Assembly: GCA_008360955.1 (NCBI GenBank)
Contig: LUCM01008854.1
Coordinates: 28,571 to 92,570 of the forward strand
Direction: 5' to 3'
From: Fasciolopsis buskii
Lineage: Eukaryota > Platyhelminthes > Trematoda > Plagiorchiida > Fasciolidae
Length of the DNA stretch: 64,000 nucleotides
Every line of letters starts with the position of its first letter. Position 1 is the first letter of the stretch. The notes beneath the pieces are model-generated. The model was given only the letters and a program-made list of their open reading frames with translations. It did not search any database and had not been told where the DNA came from. The position numbers and the translations under genes are program-made. Positions 25,301 through 40,300 of this stretch are shown one piece after another.

Positions 25301-28300
25301 AACTCTTTATGTGTGGATTCGACAAGAAATGCATCGAAGTGAGTTCAAGCGGCTGTTGTATTGTTGTGCTTCAAGTTGTTTGATAGCAGCCACCAGAAGT
25401 TTACATCTTCACAGATATTGCACACTTATTTCACTGCCTTTGTCAAGCTTAACACTGATGCTGACTGAATGAATAATGCCGGATACAAATGAACTGGGTA
25501 TTTTGCTACAAACAGTTGTCACCTTGATCATCACCATAAGTGACTTGTCTCGGATTGACCTGAACCTTCAGCCCGACCTTCACGGACATAGCTGAATGCA
25601 GCACTTACTTTTACTTTTACAGAGCTCTTTCCCACTAAAGAATGCGTTGGATTCATGTACACCGCGAATCATGGTCTGCCACATACTTTGGCTGTAGAAT
25701 GCCACTCACTTTTTCGTCCAATACAGTGGACTTGGATCAGTCGTAGGGCCAGGTGCTACAAACCTTTCTAGAAGACCTTTTGCTACCGAGGCGGCAGGGT
25801 CACTCCGAAAGAGGTGAAGAACAGGGCGGTTGTCTAAACTGTCTCAGGTCCATGGACCGCATTCTGCATCCGAAACGCTGCATCCGATGATGGTGGAAGG
25901 CGGAAGATCGCCTGATATTATAACACCAAGTTTTATGTTATCACTACAAGTTTTCCTTTCCAGCTTATTCACGGAATTCCTTTTGGATTTCAGCGACGCT
26001 ACTGCTAACCATTTCCTATTAGTCCTGGCCTGCAGTGACCCTGATTTTACATCCGTAAACGCTTGCACGAAAGGCAGAAGCCTTCTAATGACCGATTTTG
26101 TTTTGCATCCAGGACACGCACCGCAACTGCGAAAGCAGCAAGCAGGTTATCAGTCCTTGTTGCAAAGTTGTCGTTTTCTTGGCCCTTCGGTATTGAAGCA
26201 TGTGTGGACAATAAGTAGATGCGAGTTTATTGATTTCCAAGCTGTTAATGATCAGATATTGAGCAGAAAAATCTCGATAGTTTGAGAATGATTTTGCTTT
26301 GGAGACAGTGCTTAGCAGCTTGTTTTCCATTGCAAAAAATGGGTGGTCAGGCCTTTAAGGCAAACAACTTCTGATGTGTTTGTGTGCTGAAACTAGAGCG
26401 AAATACCGTTTTTGAAAACATAGCACAGATTTTATCTCTATTCTACAGTGATCAGTTGACGTTCACTTTGCAAAACCATTCCATTATAAAGTACTGAGTT
26501 TACCTTTTGAAATTTATAAGTAGGTTTGTTAATATCGATAGCTTACCTCACGGTACATAAAACTATCATGTTCAGGATGTTTTCCTTGTCTAAAGCAAGT
26601 CGCACACATGAAGGTAGATTTCATGAGGTCCAACTTATCCTCACATAACTGACAACGATAGACATTTCCATAGATTGGTGTCGCATCACAAACCATGCAC
26701 ACGGCTGAGGAATGACAAGCTCTTATGGATGATTGCACCAATTGCACCGTTGGTCCGACAACAGTTGATCTCCGACTGCCCACTTTGGCCTCACGTGGAC
26801 GGATGTTTTCCGTAATTTCCCGTAGTAGCACACCTATCTGCCCAAAATCCTCACGACAGATTGGACAAGGAACATTTTCCGAGAGATCTATGAAAAATGA
26901 ATCCGGGAGGGTTGTGACTCACATCTTCTACCAAAAGTCACCAAGGCTGAGAAAATATCAAGAGAGATATTTATCTGTTTTTATCTCAGTTTTACCCTTT
27001 CGCAAGTGATTATTTCCAAGATGGTTCCGGGATTTCTTTGGAACCTGTAGGTCATAATTTGAATTACACCTCTCGTTTGGCCTCTCATCCATCCTGCTTT
27101 CTAACAGTGAGCTCCGATATGTCTGGCCTTTTTTGAACAATTATTTCCAGTCTGGGACTCCACGGTATTAAACAGTGCCACTTACTGTGCAAGCTGGAAC
27201 TCATAGGGAATTTCAATTATTAATTGCGTTCATTCTTTTCTCGGTATTGTGTCTCTATTCTTTTCTGTGCTTTTTATTATAGGATAAACTATTAGCAAAA
27301 ATGATTGATCTTTTAGGTTACCCTTATTCAAAAAGTTGTGTAATGGACACAAGATTCACACTGCTCATTGAGATGCACATAGAATACGACCTTGAGCGAC
27401 GACAAATGTGGATTTGTTTTAAACTGCTCACGAAATCGTTTTCGGTTAGTCGCATTCTTCAGTAGGGAGAGTAACACTCCAGACATTTACTCGCTATATT
27501 CTTGTGACCAATGATGGGCAGGATTGTTCACAAAAATAATCTCGGTCACCCTGTTCACTGTGACGTATCTAATTGCTGTCAGACCCGGATTTCGGACCAC
27601 GTATTTGGACCAAACCTTTCGTAAAACTGTCAGAGTATGAAGACAGTTTTAATTATCCAGTAAATAGACCTAGTAATTCGGGTAAACTCGTGAAAATGGA
27701 TGACATTTTCCCGCTATCATCAGCTGTACGAATTAATCAATGCGTGAGTGATCCAGGGAAATTTGGCGGTAAAACGGATTTTACTGCATAAAAACAAACA
27801 TAAAGGCCCGTTTGATCAGAAGAAAAAAGAAAAGCCCAGTGCTGTTCAGTGCTTACAGTTACTAAAATGGACCATGTTTGTTCTGGGTTCTATTCTCTTA
27901 ATCTGAACTCCACAGAAGAACATAGAACTTGCATCTGATATTTACTAAACTCTTCAAAACGGGAAAAAGAAAAACGCGGCTGGATATCTTCATTTCGTTT
28001 TATTTTGGTCAACTATGTAACGACCCAAAAATTATATGAAACTTAGGTGTCGACTAAAACGAACGATTGCTTAATTAAGTCTGTAACATTCGGGATAATG
28101 AGTACAGATAAAACACCTTCAATTTTGATTGAATTATTTGTTTCTGGGAGCGAATAACTGGATGATGCGGTCATATCCGCAGATGCACCCAAATAAGAAA
28201 AGAACTGCATTACAGAAAAAACTATATCTAAGAGCTAGCCAGGTAGGTTTACTGAATTCGACGGTCAAGAGAGGCACCGACTGACTTGGTTCACTCAGAA

Positions 28301-31300
28301 CACGAGAAATTAGTCTATCGTGAGTTGCAATTTATACAGGACAAATTGCTCGGTGTCAAACAGAGTAAACCCCCATTTGTTTGAGGTTGAGAATTTCAAA
28401 TGGCACACCGACATTTACTTTTGTGAAATACAAAAATTGACTTAAACGCAAATATGGCTGTTTATGAAACTCCGATTCTATCACTACATAAGTAGGTGCT
28501 ATGATTCTTAATTTAATCAGTTGATTAGACCAGCAGCAGTCAAAATGGATGTCGGATCAAATCTCTAGATGGTTGATTAGATTGTTGACGACGGATAAAA
28601 CCGATGGTTATGTTGGTCGAAATTCCGCATAGCATGTCGTCAAACACCTTCCACCAACCATAGCTTGTCGAGTTCCTTTTTTCTTTCCCCAAACTGTGGA
28701 TTCCAGGCTATACGATGACGATTTGTTTACCCAACTTAGTTACGTGGGTCAATTAAACTAAGCAATCTAAATGTCGTGGATTTATATTTGGTTTGTTGAA
28801 TGATGCACAATTTGCTTTAGCTACTAATTTCCTGCGGTCGTTAAACTGCCTCACTTGAACCAAACTGCTCTATCCGGTTAGATCTGTCTTGATTCTGTTC
28901 AAAAATATCCGATGAAAAGAACCTCATGTTTTGCGTTTTTCACCTAAAATCTAAAATTTCGACCTGCAATCTCCAATAACCTATGATCCTTTCAGCAAAA
29001 GAACACCAGTCACATTAGTTAACTTCCTGAAAAACACCTAAGCAACCAATTCGTTAGTACCGCACCGGGTTTCCAAAACAAATAGTTAGGGAAATTTCAC
29101 GTAACTACCAAAATTACACAGTTCCAGCGAGGCGTCTCTTCAGATCATCCTATTAACCGGGAAAACTGTGATTGCTGACCATGTAATGGGTGAATGCAGG
29201 AAACTTTTACTGTTAATACATTTGCAAATACAGTCACTGCAATTAATTTCCCCTCCATCCGATGAGTTAAACGTAAATGCTGCACACTTACGTTAAAACA
29301 TTGCTCAACTACTCTGTGTGGTTCCATGCTGGAACAATAAAATTACTCAATAGCCAAGGAGTATTACACCTACCACAGACTAACACACTGTAAGTGTGAC
29401 AAACTATTTCTACGCTCCGTACAAGATCTCAGGTCAATAGCCCAGGCTGAATAAGCGTCGTGTTTTAGGCACAGTGTAGATTGGCCTTATTTGAAAACAA
29501 TTTACAGTTACAATACACTTTACCCGGCCCAACCTCTACTCAAAAGTATACATTGTGTCAGACAACATTTGACAAAATACTTTCGTTCGGTCTTGGATTA
29601 TTCACATATCATGAGTGTTCTCATTTTAAGGCCTTTATATGGTACTTTTATTCAGCTGATCTATTCCCCTAAAGTTAGTTTGGTATATTGTGACGAAATG
29701 CCATTATTACAAATAACTGAGAAGCAGCTTATTTGCCAACGTGTCTTCTTTCATTTTGTTCACCATGAAGTCTCCCGAAGTCCAATTTTCACAGCCATAC
29801 CAAATCACTTGGGGTATGGAATAGTTCTTTTCTGTTTATTGTTGTTTTCCATTATCTTTTTTGAAATATGAACGTAATAAGCCGAACCATTTCTTCCAAA
29901 AGATCTACTGTCCAAGTTGAACGGCTTTAATAAAATAAAATGTCTTCTCGATAATCTAATTTTGGGAAAACCGTAACATTTATTTTCTTACCTGTTTTCA
30001 GTACAGCCCGGCCAGACAGTTACAACGAAATTAGCAGAATAAGAGAAGATTTGAATACGGAAGTATATAAACAAAAGGCGACTTAGAAAATGTATACCAT
30101 GGACGACAACAGCTGATGGCGTTGCCTGCGGTTTGCCTTTGGTCGGCATCTGGGTGGCGGAGCCGAAATACAAACCCGACTTTAAATCACATTTGGCTGC
30201 ATGAAACAAAGATACTGTCAGAAGAATACTGTAGAAGGTTGTGGTAAGCATTTTTTATTGCAGACAACTGTCTTTAGGTTGAGACGAGGACCTTGTGAAA
30301 TATGTTGATTGTGCTTATTGAATATGAGACGGCGCTCTTGTATATTGCCGTATACTCACACAATTTTTTATTGACGACCAGTAAGTCAGGGACATGGGAT
30401 AATTTCATTAACGATGATTTTTTTCATTTCAATAATGTAGGGAACTAGCTAACTTGAATTCCTTATTTTCGACACATTTTACTACACAAACTCATTTTGA
30501 TGTTAGGCTACCCAGAAATACCGTGATCAATGTAACTTGAGGTGACGACCCCGTTGGGGTCACGACGTCTCAAAGTGAGAGTTATAGATATGAATCTTGC
30601 CAACACCGTGCAAGTTCTTCACACAGAAGTCTTGCAGTGGTCTCTACCTTCTTTCAGAAATCCTCATACATTTTCTCGAATTTATATGGCAAACAAATGG
30701 GTAAAAAGCAATCTGGTGAATCAAAGCGCATTATTTCAACCAACCATAGTATACATCAATTGGACTCAGTTAAATTTCAATCTTCCTAATATTGTTGTCA
30801 ACTGACTGCTTTGTACATAGACAACAGAAAAGGGACGGAGATGCATTTGCTGCAATTCCTGTACGATTGTGTAAGACAACGGAATGTGATTGAAAATTAG
30901 CGAAAATTGATTTCGCCTATAAACCTAATATCTTAGAAACATTTTAGACAAAATGAACAGCCGAATATTTTAGGGAGCAGTAAACCCACTCTGTTTTCTG
31001 TAAGCTCAATTGCATTTATCTGCAAGACGTCTACCATTTGAGGATTGTGAGTAAACAAATGACCTCCGGTTAGTGAGTGGGTATCATACCCCATTTGGCT
31101 ATGACTATAGGGCGAACGAAACTCAATTACTGTTGCACAGTCGATATTTCAATGATACATAGAAACGAAGTAGGCTCATAGAGAAAGTCAACAGTTAAAC
31201 GAATTCCAAAAATAAATTGGGAAAACTTTTGACAACATTCCTTTTACCCCGTTAGTAAGGGCGCTTTTGAGGTTTCCCTGATTTCTATCGTGGTAGAATC

Positions 31301-34300
31301 CTGTAATGAATGAAGATCTCCGTCCACGTTTAAAAAGTAGATAGTATTGCATGTGATGTCATTAAACATGATGATGTTTTTGAAGAATGTTTCATGGATG
31401 GAACTTTATCCGGCTCATCCAAAGTATTTCAACATGAACCCAAGGTTGTTCGCTTCTATGCTCTAGACTGCACACATTTGTGAAGGTTACTACAGCACAG
31501 TTGGGATTTACACCTCCACTTAGTGTAAGATGGCAAAATTGATTATTTGTCCGGTTTTCACTCATGAATCTTGCAAACTTTCCCCGAATAACCTTCGGAT
31601 ATGTAAACCGTGCACTTGTGAAAAGGATTAAAAATGTAGCATGCGTTTAATCGTGCTTAAGAAACGCGGGCTCGTCCCGTGTTTTATTTTTGAACGATGA
31701 CAACAACGATGATGGATGGTCATTACTCTCGGGTGTTTTACGTGAAATAGACTTGGAGTAGTATATTGTCAGTGTCTTCCGAAGTCATTCCATCAATTAA
31801 TCATTTATGGTTAGATGAAGTGTTGGATTTTTTCTTAATAGAACTTTGTTCTCTATTTTCCTTTCCTTGGACAAGGACAAGGACGGCACAAACCGATCTC
31901 TGTTGCATTGGTATACCGTGAATATTAAAGTAACTATTTATTAGTCATTGATAATATTGATTGAAAACGTGGTCCGATGCTGCCAAACTCGACAATAAGT
32001 AAAGTTGTTTGTTCCTAGGACTGTCCCGTTGAAGATCTTTTTATTTTCGTGGTGCAAGTTGGAATTTTCCTGTACGATAGTTTTCTGACCTCATGAATTA
32101 TCAAGGTAACACCTTCAGTCTTGCAAATAACTGTAGTATTTGATTGCATCACTAAATTCCAAACTATTTGTTCACTATTTCACTATTCTGAGAACCTTTG
32201 CAGATCGTCTATCTTTTCAAGCACAAATTAAAAATGTGTTAAATTACCCTTCGATGTACTAATGTATTCGATCAAATGCATTCAATTTTTTTCAAAATTC
32301 CTAACAAGTGCATCTTATTTTATCTAATTTGGACGTTCTTTCAAATAAACGTACAGTGCTTTAACAGATGATATCATACGGGAGCTTTTCAATCTACTGG
32401 AGTTCTCTTTACACATATTTGTCACCATTTTTGGTTCTTTTTTCTATTTCACCCATTAAAACTCTGAATAAATTGGGCTTCTTAAAAAATAAACTCAAAT
32501 TCATGCAAGTTAAATGCGAGAAGCAGACGGCTGAAATATTGGTTTGGCAATTTTTTCAAGTGCACTGGAATTTGCTATGAAAGAGGAAATAGCGAGACAG
32601 TAAACAGGAAATGAGCTCACTCATGGATTTCTGTTTTCTCTGGTGATCCGCCCAAACACGCATGCAACGAATGTGTAAACTATTTCCACAACCATTGCGA
32701 CAATATGAAACCGGATGGCGTTCTTCTGTGAGTAGTTCATCCTGACAAATTGCGCATATATCATCCGGACCAATGCGTCTTTGCTTCACCTGTATTTTTC
32801 AGAAAAAAGAGTACCAGTTAGAATTTCCACCAATTTCGTTTCTTGTACCGTACCTCTTCCTCGTTTTCCAGCGCGTCATCTGATTTTTTCTGTATAGTTT
32901 TGGATTTTACTGTCCTGGAGTGTTTGCCATCGAGCATGTCCTGAACTTCTCGTTCCACTAACCCTAGCTGCCATGTGACTGAAAGGAAAATGCCCAAAAG
33001 TAGGAAGTCAGCCATGTAAGTTCATCTGTCTGAATCTTTTTTCTCGTAAGCCAACAAATGGTCATTCCTTATTTTCTGCATTTTGTTAATTTGGGATTCA
33101 TCACAGGTGTTTTATCGTAAAACAATATTCTTACAAACTCAAACAGGGCAAAGATGAAATTAACCAACTACATTACAATAGCAGCACATTCCTACGAAAG
33201 GCACCAAGTAGAGAACTGTGAGATTAATGAAATTAATCGATGAAATGGGGAGAGGTTTCCTACGGTTGGCATCACTGGTCGTTTTGCTGATGTAAGTATA
33301 AGAAGAGTAGCATTTCGTAAAGCAAAATATCTTGATTATTGCCTCTTATCGGCTGTATATTTATTATTTACAAGGTTGTGAGTGTGAACATCAATCTCCT
33401 TCATAAAAGTTAGCAATTCACTTCTTCCGCAGACAGTGAAAAAATGATGAGGATTTCAGATGACAATAGGACTGTCACTTACTTGAGTTGTTTTGATCTA
33501 TTTTGAAACGCTTGAGCATTACCCAACAAATGTGAACGCATAATTCTTGGCGGGATTTAAATTCGCTACATGTACATGTGTGTTCCTGGCCAATGCGTAC
33601 CTGAAAACAAAATATTCATTATTTTTGTATTTTTAGTCGAACCGGGAAGTAACACCAATCAAAGGCTTTTATATAATTTGAATCATTATTTTTTTTAGAT
33701 TCGTTCGTTTACAGTCTGACTGTAAATAACGTAACCATCGGGAAGTAGCCATGAAAACGACTAATAAAACAATACCAAGCGAGCGAATCCCGAAAAACCA
33801 AAATCCAAAATCCAGAAAGCAGAAAAATTACGTTCCACTTCCATTGAAACGAGTATTTACAGTTTCATCACTGAACTGATTTGCCCCTTGGTGAGTTCAT
33901 CGTATTAGCTTATGAATACCATGTTTGAAATGCGAGGGCCGTTCATCATAATTATCGAAAAAGATTAGCAGGACCCACTCATTCTAACGCAGCTACAACA
34001 AAAGCTCTGATTGGGGGGGGCTGAATATGAGTGGAATACGTAGCTTCTCAAGAGCATGTTACTTCGCGAATTATGATATAGCATTCATCTGGTGCCGATT
34101 TGATATGACCAGAAACAGTTACTCGCGGAAGTCTTATGGGCCTGATTCCGATCAGTGGAACCTAAGTTTAACAATTTTTTCATAAACAATCTGCAAGGCT
34201 TTGGTGCAAGTTGCAATGCGAGTGAACTTACATCTTTAAGGAGAGGAGCGTATACTGTTGTACATCTTCAGTATCAGCTGTTCGTACAATTTTCGACGGG

Positions 34301-37300
34301 AATTTAGCTGTCGACAGTGTTTGATGAATCATCTCGCCTACAAGGTGGGTCTCCAACATCTTAGAGTGGCGAATCGGCTGAACCCTGTAGGTTGTTACGA
34401 AGTCTTTATAAAACAGTCTTCCAAAAACGAAGTTACCCTCACATGAGCCGATTAATTACGGCAACAATTTTTGGCCGAACTAACCAGCGTCATAAGGATA
34501 TAAAGGATTTTTGAAGTCTAGCGTGGCTACAAGAACTGTTCCACGTAGCTTAAATGCTTGGACTTTCGATGGACAGCGATTCATCTAGAGTTCAGTTTCC
34601 GGGCCAGATGTAATGGATATGCACTTCCGGTGAATTCTAACGGCTTTACATTATTTTCATGGTTTTTAGAGAAATAAATGTAGGTACTTCATGATCATTT
34701 ATTAAAATGGGAAATTTACTGGATCCTTAAACTATCAGCTTTTATATCGTTGACCACTTGCTTAATCCCTGGCTATAAAGCGTTCTCATTTTTGACCTTT
34801 GATCAACAGGATTTCGGGAGTGAATATTTTCTCTTTCTCGCGAGGCTCAATGCTGTTTAGAAGAGCAGCATCTACCACAGCCCGTGGATCGTCCGTTGGT
34901 ACCATGTTATACGACTGCCCGCGTCTGATATGGCAGATAACGTACTCTGGTCAGTTAAGCGAATTTAATTTCCTATACTCCTGTTATCGGAAGGTGTTTT
35001 GGACTTGTGATGATGTTCACAGAGACAAAATGTTGGCCTAACTAATTTAGTAATTAGCTGGAAATCTATGAATTTATTTCTGCTGTGTGGAATTTGACTA
35101 CATGGGATATGCCTGGATATTTCTTGTCTGTTGCATGCAGTATTACAGCTATGTGAACTGATCTTATCCCCATTAATTTGGTTTATTTGAAAGGGATTCC
35201 TAGTGATTGGTGTGAATCGGTGACTATAACAATTTACTGGAAGGGTGATAGATCATCATGCAAAAAACACAGAGGAATTAATTTAATAAGCATTGCATCC
35301 AAACTGCTTTCGGGCATTATCACCGCCAACTATCCAGTGAATAGTAGAGAAACAAGACCAGTACTGCGGGATGTTAACATTTCGTACTATACATTTCAGC
35401 CGATTACGTAAAACAATCTGTAAATAATATAATAACCCCTTGTAAACTGCAGTAAACGGGCATAGGGGCTGACCTCCGTGTAACCCCCAATAAGGCAATC
35501 TAAGAACTGTTTACTGATGTTCCGCCCAAAATCATCATAAGAAGTGATGTGCGCAAGGTTTGCTCTCGTTCACCTCTCCTCTTCAGCTTTGTCATTGAAT
35601 TGGTTATGGAAATAGCCCCACCCTCATGTGAGAATTTTAAAACTGATATTTGCTCAGACAAGAACCTGTCTGATTTAGATTATGCGGACGATTTTGTGCT
35701 ACTGAGTGGAGATTCAAGCAGGTTGTAAGTTTTCCTCGATCGTCTGAACGGTTGTGTCGGTATGTTTAGGAAGCATTTTGTGTGCTTGAGGTGCAAAATT
35801 CTGTCGCAGGACTGGATTGGCTCAAAGCTGAAGTTTATTCTTGCAGATGAATAGTTAGATAAGAGATAGACAGATTCAGTTATTTGGGCAGTTGTACCTC
35901 ATCTGGCTGTCGTATATCAGATGAGATGTCTTCGCGCATATAGAAGGACTGATTTTATTTGCCAATTCGAGGAATTTGTGGTCGGCGTAAAATCAATCAA
36001 AGGTCGGGTATACGCAGCAGCAGTGAGGTCGATATTGCTTTACGGTTCCGGAACATGACCCTCATGGGCAGAAGACACCGTTATATTCACAGTATCGGTA
36101 GACTATGAGGGGAGAGTTTTGTGAGTAACTCAGAAGTTGGGCGAAGGTGTTGGCTCATAGATTTATGTCTTTAGAACAAGCACTCAGAATAGGATATTCT
36201 GGTTGGAACATGTTTTGCATATACCCACAGAACAACCGCCTTCATTGCAAGCCGTTCTTCGAGGCAGGTAAGTGTTAGAGGACGGTTCGAGGTGCGCAGT
36301 TGATGACATGAGTGGAAAGTATGAAAGCTCGTAAAGAAGCCGTTAGACTACCGGGCTGGGGCCCATGAGATTCGCCGAAGCCATGGTTGGAGACAATACA
36401 CTATATGGCGCAGTGCCGCAGTCAGTGGCGTTCTTTCATTTGAAACCTTTCTTATTACATATAGCTCTACAACAGTCGACCGTTCATTGTTCCCGGAACT
36501 GAACGTCAACACCACATAATCCAATCTGACGCTGCATTTTGCATACTAAATTATCAACCACTAGGTAATCAAAAACTTCTCCGTGGAATGCAACGAAATT
36601 ACTGTCATCTTTTATTTTTTTACTTCCTTTATTTATGAAACAACAGTATACATCAATTTTCAGGAAGGAGACCACGGCTAGCAGAGGGCTGCCAAGTGAG
36701 GAAATTGCAAATAACCAAGCAGCATTGGGGTGATGGGTAGTCTTCACTAGCGGTGTGTGTATTGCTGACAATTCGTCAGAAGAACGAAACAGCTGCACGT
36801 TGATTTCATGGGTTTCGTAAACGGTTGATGCACGGATCACTTGAAATCACATTAAATTCTAAACAAACGACAGCAAGGTATTTCTTTGAATGAACCACAG
36901 CTGGTCTACCGTAGTTAGCAAAAGTGCATTCTAAATGAAATATTAGGTCAAATTTCATCGTACCCATGACCAGCGCAATCATGGTCGGTAATTTCAGCTG
37001 ATTCTATTCATCAGTTCGTGATTCTTGCCCAACAGGATAATTGACAATTTCCCGTTTTTTTGATACTGACGTAATGCACATTCAATCAAGATATGGTTCG
37101 CAAAATCACCTGTTCACCAACTAATATTACCCACTAAAATAGCCAAACAAGAAATACCTCACGCCTCTCTGCTTACTCTATAAAACAAGAAATACCGGGA
37201 AAATCAGAGAGCATAACTATTAAAGATCATGTTAACCAGTGTATCAGGATTCTGTCTAGTAGGGTTTAACAGAAAATTAAATGAAGCATTGCCATGGACT

Positions 37301-40300
37301 AAATTTCCGGAATTTTGATATAGCAAAATCTAAACCGAGCGGGAGGAGTAAATATGGGGTTATAAGTGAATAAAGCTCAGTAGTAGGTGAACAAAACAGC
37401 AGCCTTCAAGCCAGAGTTTAAGGATGCGGGGCTTCACGGAAGTTTCGGTGGTTTAAAGAGCAGGCTTTAATGAGCCGTATAATATGTAATCAATTCGCGC
37501 CGTCAACATTTGAATGAGAAAAAATACAACCGGAATTTTTCGCATTCGATAAGAACCTCAACATCTTTTCACAATCTTATGAGCGCTGAGCTTCACGTTT
37601 AGACCACAAACTTTTCATTACCAGCCGAGGTGACATCGTATTTGCTTAGGCATTGACCTCTGCTCGACTGTATTTGTAGTAGCGCTTCCCTGGATTCTAC
37701 CTTAACCTCAGAATAAGTCCATCTTGTAGGTTGCTATAGATTCCATATTGAACTGGCAATTTTACTACTTTTAGGAAAGTTGATTTTAGCAACGTTACCA
37801 ATTTGGCAACGTTGCAAATTCCAGTAATTTACTTGTGAGACGCCTTTTAACAACGCATTGGAAATGTTAATAATTTGTGGACTGACGGATATTTAGGCAC
37901 ACATCAAATTTGACGGGGAAATCTATCAGCAAACTAAAGGCATCCATATTGGAATCATCGATATCCGGATTTTTGCGGAAGCATTGATGCAAGCCTCTGA
38001 AGACATTGCAAAACCCAAGATATATCTGTAGATCTGGATCCGATATGCGAACGCACTTTTCCATTATCAAGCGCTCCGATACTGAAAAAGCACACGATAT
38101 TCCATAACATTATCGATGGCATCCAGTTCTCCATGGAGGTGGAAAATGGCAAGAAACGTCCTTTCCGGGCGCACTGGTAAGAGGAACCCCCAACGGAACT
38201 CTAGTGAAGTCAGCGTATCGCAGACCTACACACACGGATCAGATGAAAAGTTTGATGGCATGGATAGAAAGTCTGAAAGCTTTAACCAGTGGACTGGCTC
38301 GTTAAGAAACAGTTAGACCACCGGGTCTGGGTCCATGAGGTTCCCCCAAGCAATCATGTCATGGCTCAGTGCCACAGTTAGTGGCAATTCCTTCCAAACT
38401 TTCCTTCTGACGTATATCTCTTCAACCTACTACTCCCCGTCCTTTTTTCTGTTTGAGCAGATGATGCTGTGAGTTAGCAACAAAAACCAGAGCACGTTAG
38501 TGCAAGATGGATCTTTGTCAACACTGAATTGGACGGCAATTATTTGGAACTCCAGTCCTATGGGTTGGACTTAAATGGTCACTGCCACAACTTCTAATAT
38601 TTACAGAATATTCTTCATTTGATTCAGAGCTGATGAAGCTCAGTAACTGCTAGTCATTTAAAATCTACGGCCACATTTTTAATTCAAGAGGTCCTTTTTG
38701 GTGAGCTTATGAATCAGTGTAAAGAAAAATCGTGCCAGAAAACTATGGTTAAAATGTTTGACAAATCCGTTACATAGAAGTCAACTAGTAGGTAGTACAG
38801 TTTAAACTTGTTTACCAACATAGTTCTTTGTGGTCTTTATTTTCAGTTCAGAAAAATTGTCTTTTTTTAAACTTATTTAATATCAGTTGCACTACTGTTA
38901 TCCTTGCAAAAATGTGCTCTGATCTTGATTGCCACCTCATAACACATGAAAAAGGATGATGGGAAATAACTGAAGGTAGAGTGCAAGATAATAAACTAAA
39001 AACCTTATGGAAAGGACGAGATTTTGAATGCAGAAATACCATTGACTACGGCGCTGAGCCATATCACCTATTGTGTCTAACCATCTTATGCGGGGACCTC
39101 ATGGACCACAATCCAACAGCCTAGCCGTACCTATAAGAGCCCGTTCATTGTTTATTTTCATACCACCGTACCTTGTGGTGGACCAACCATAATCCGATCA
39201 CTGCCTGCATCGGAGTAGACTTTACCGCACTCAGGGTAGAGCTCTATGCGACTGGGCGCATCCCTGGGTTGCGGATGAGGGAACGGCCACCATCCGGGTG
39301 ATTAACCGTAAATAGGGTAACCTCAGGCTCCGCCGATTAAGCGGCCACGAACATGTAGTGGCAGTGTCAAGGGCGTGGTGGGTTTTTGTTTGGCAGGCGA
39401 TCTCCCTAAAAAATACCACAATAGCCCGCTGGTGGCGCCATAGCGTGAAGGGTGTGGCCCCCCACTAAACAACGCCGTTGCTTCTTGACGTGTTGCACTG
39501 ACCCGGCAAGGATTTCCAGAAGAGGCGTATGAACCGACTAATTAATCACCGGCTCGTATGAAATAATTCTGGTGCTTCGCAGAAAGCGCTTGGTTCAGCG
39601 AAGTCTGGAAAACCATCCTCAACTGAAAAGGCATACACTGGTTTTGGCGACCGAGTACTGCAGCAGCTCACAATGCATAAAACTACGAATATGACTGATT
39701 TTTGTATAAAAGTTTCTAACCCTACTCTCACTTGCAAAAACGACCTTCCAGCGAACACCACTGCTTGTCACTCTACTAATTTATACTCTCCTGGTCTCTC
39801 CCAGTCACCCTCAAATATCATCCAAATCTCACCGAATCCGCCTCTGCCGGTTGATATACTTCTTCGTCCTCGATGCCCACTCATACTAACCACGTTCAAC
39901 ATGTGAACACCGCTGCGTATAAGTCAACAGGGCCGTTTAGCCCTTGCACTGGAGACCCTAGCCATCTATGTATGTTGTATTCAACAGACTCGGATTCAAG
40001 ACTCCAGCCCCGTTATCCCACTGGCATCCCCATCTAGTCTTTTCGTGGAGGGTCATCTGGATCCTTCTGAGGACCCGAGGCCGCGGCCTCTGGTGTTGCT
40101 GGCGTTCGTGTAGCTCTCAGTGAGGGGGCTGAAGCTGCACTACTTGACTGGTTCCCAGTAAACAGCCAACTATACATGGTGAGACTCAGAGTTTCATGCG
40201 GACTAAATAATCTTCGCTTTGACAGACACAACTTGTTTGTCGTCTTATTGTAAGCGCCAACAGACTGCAGCCCAGGTGCAGTCAAGGAAACTTTATATCA

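Noticed and set aside
38626..38650. Hammerhead ribozyme core suggested by CTGATGA
   Set aside because: The GAAA box and cleavage-site helix are missing. The same holds for the CTGATGA near 57849.
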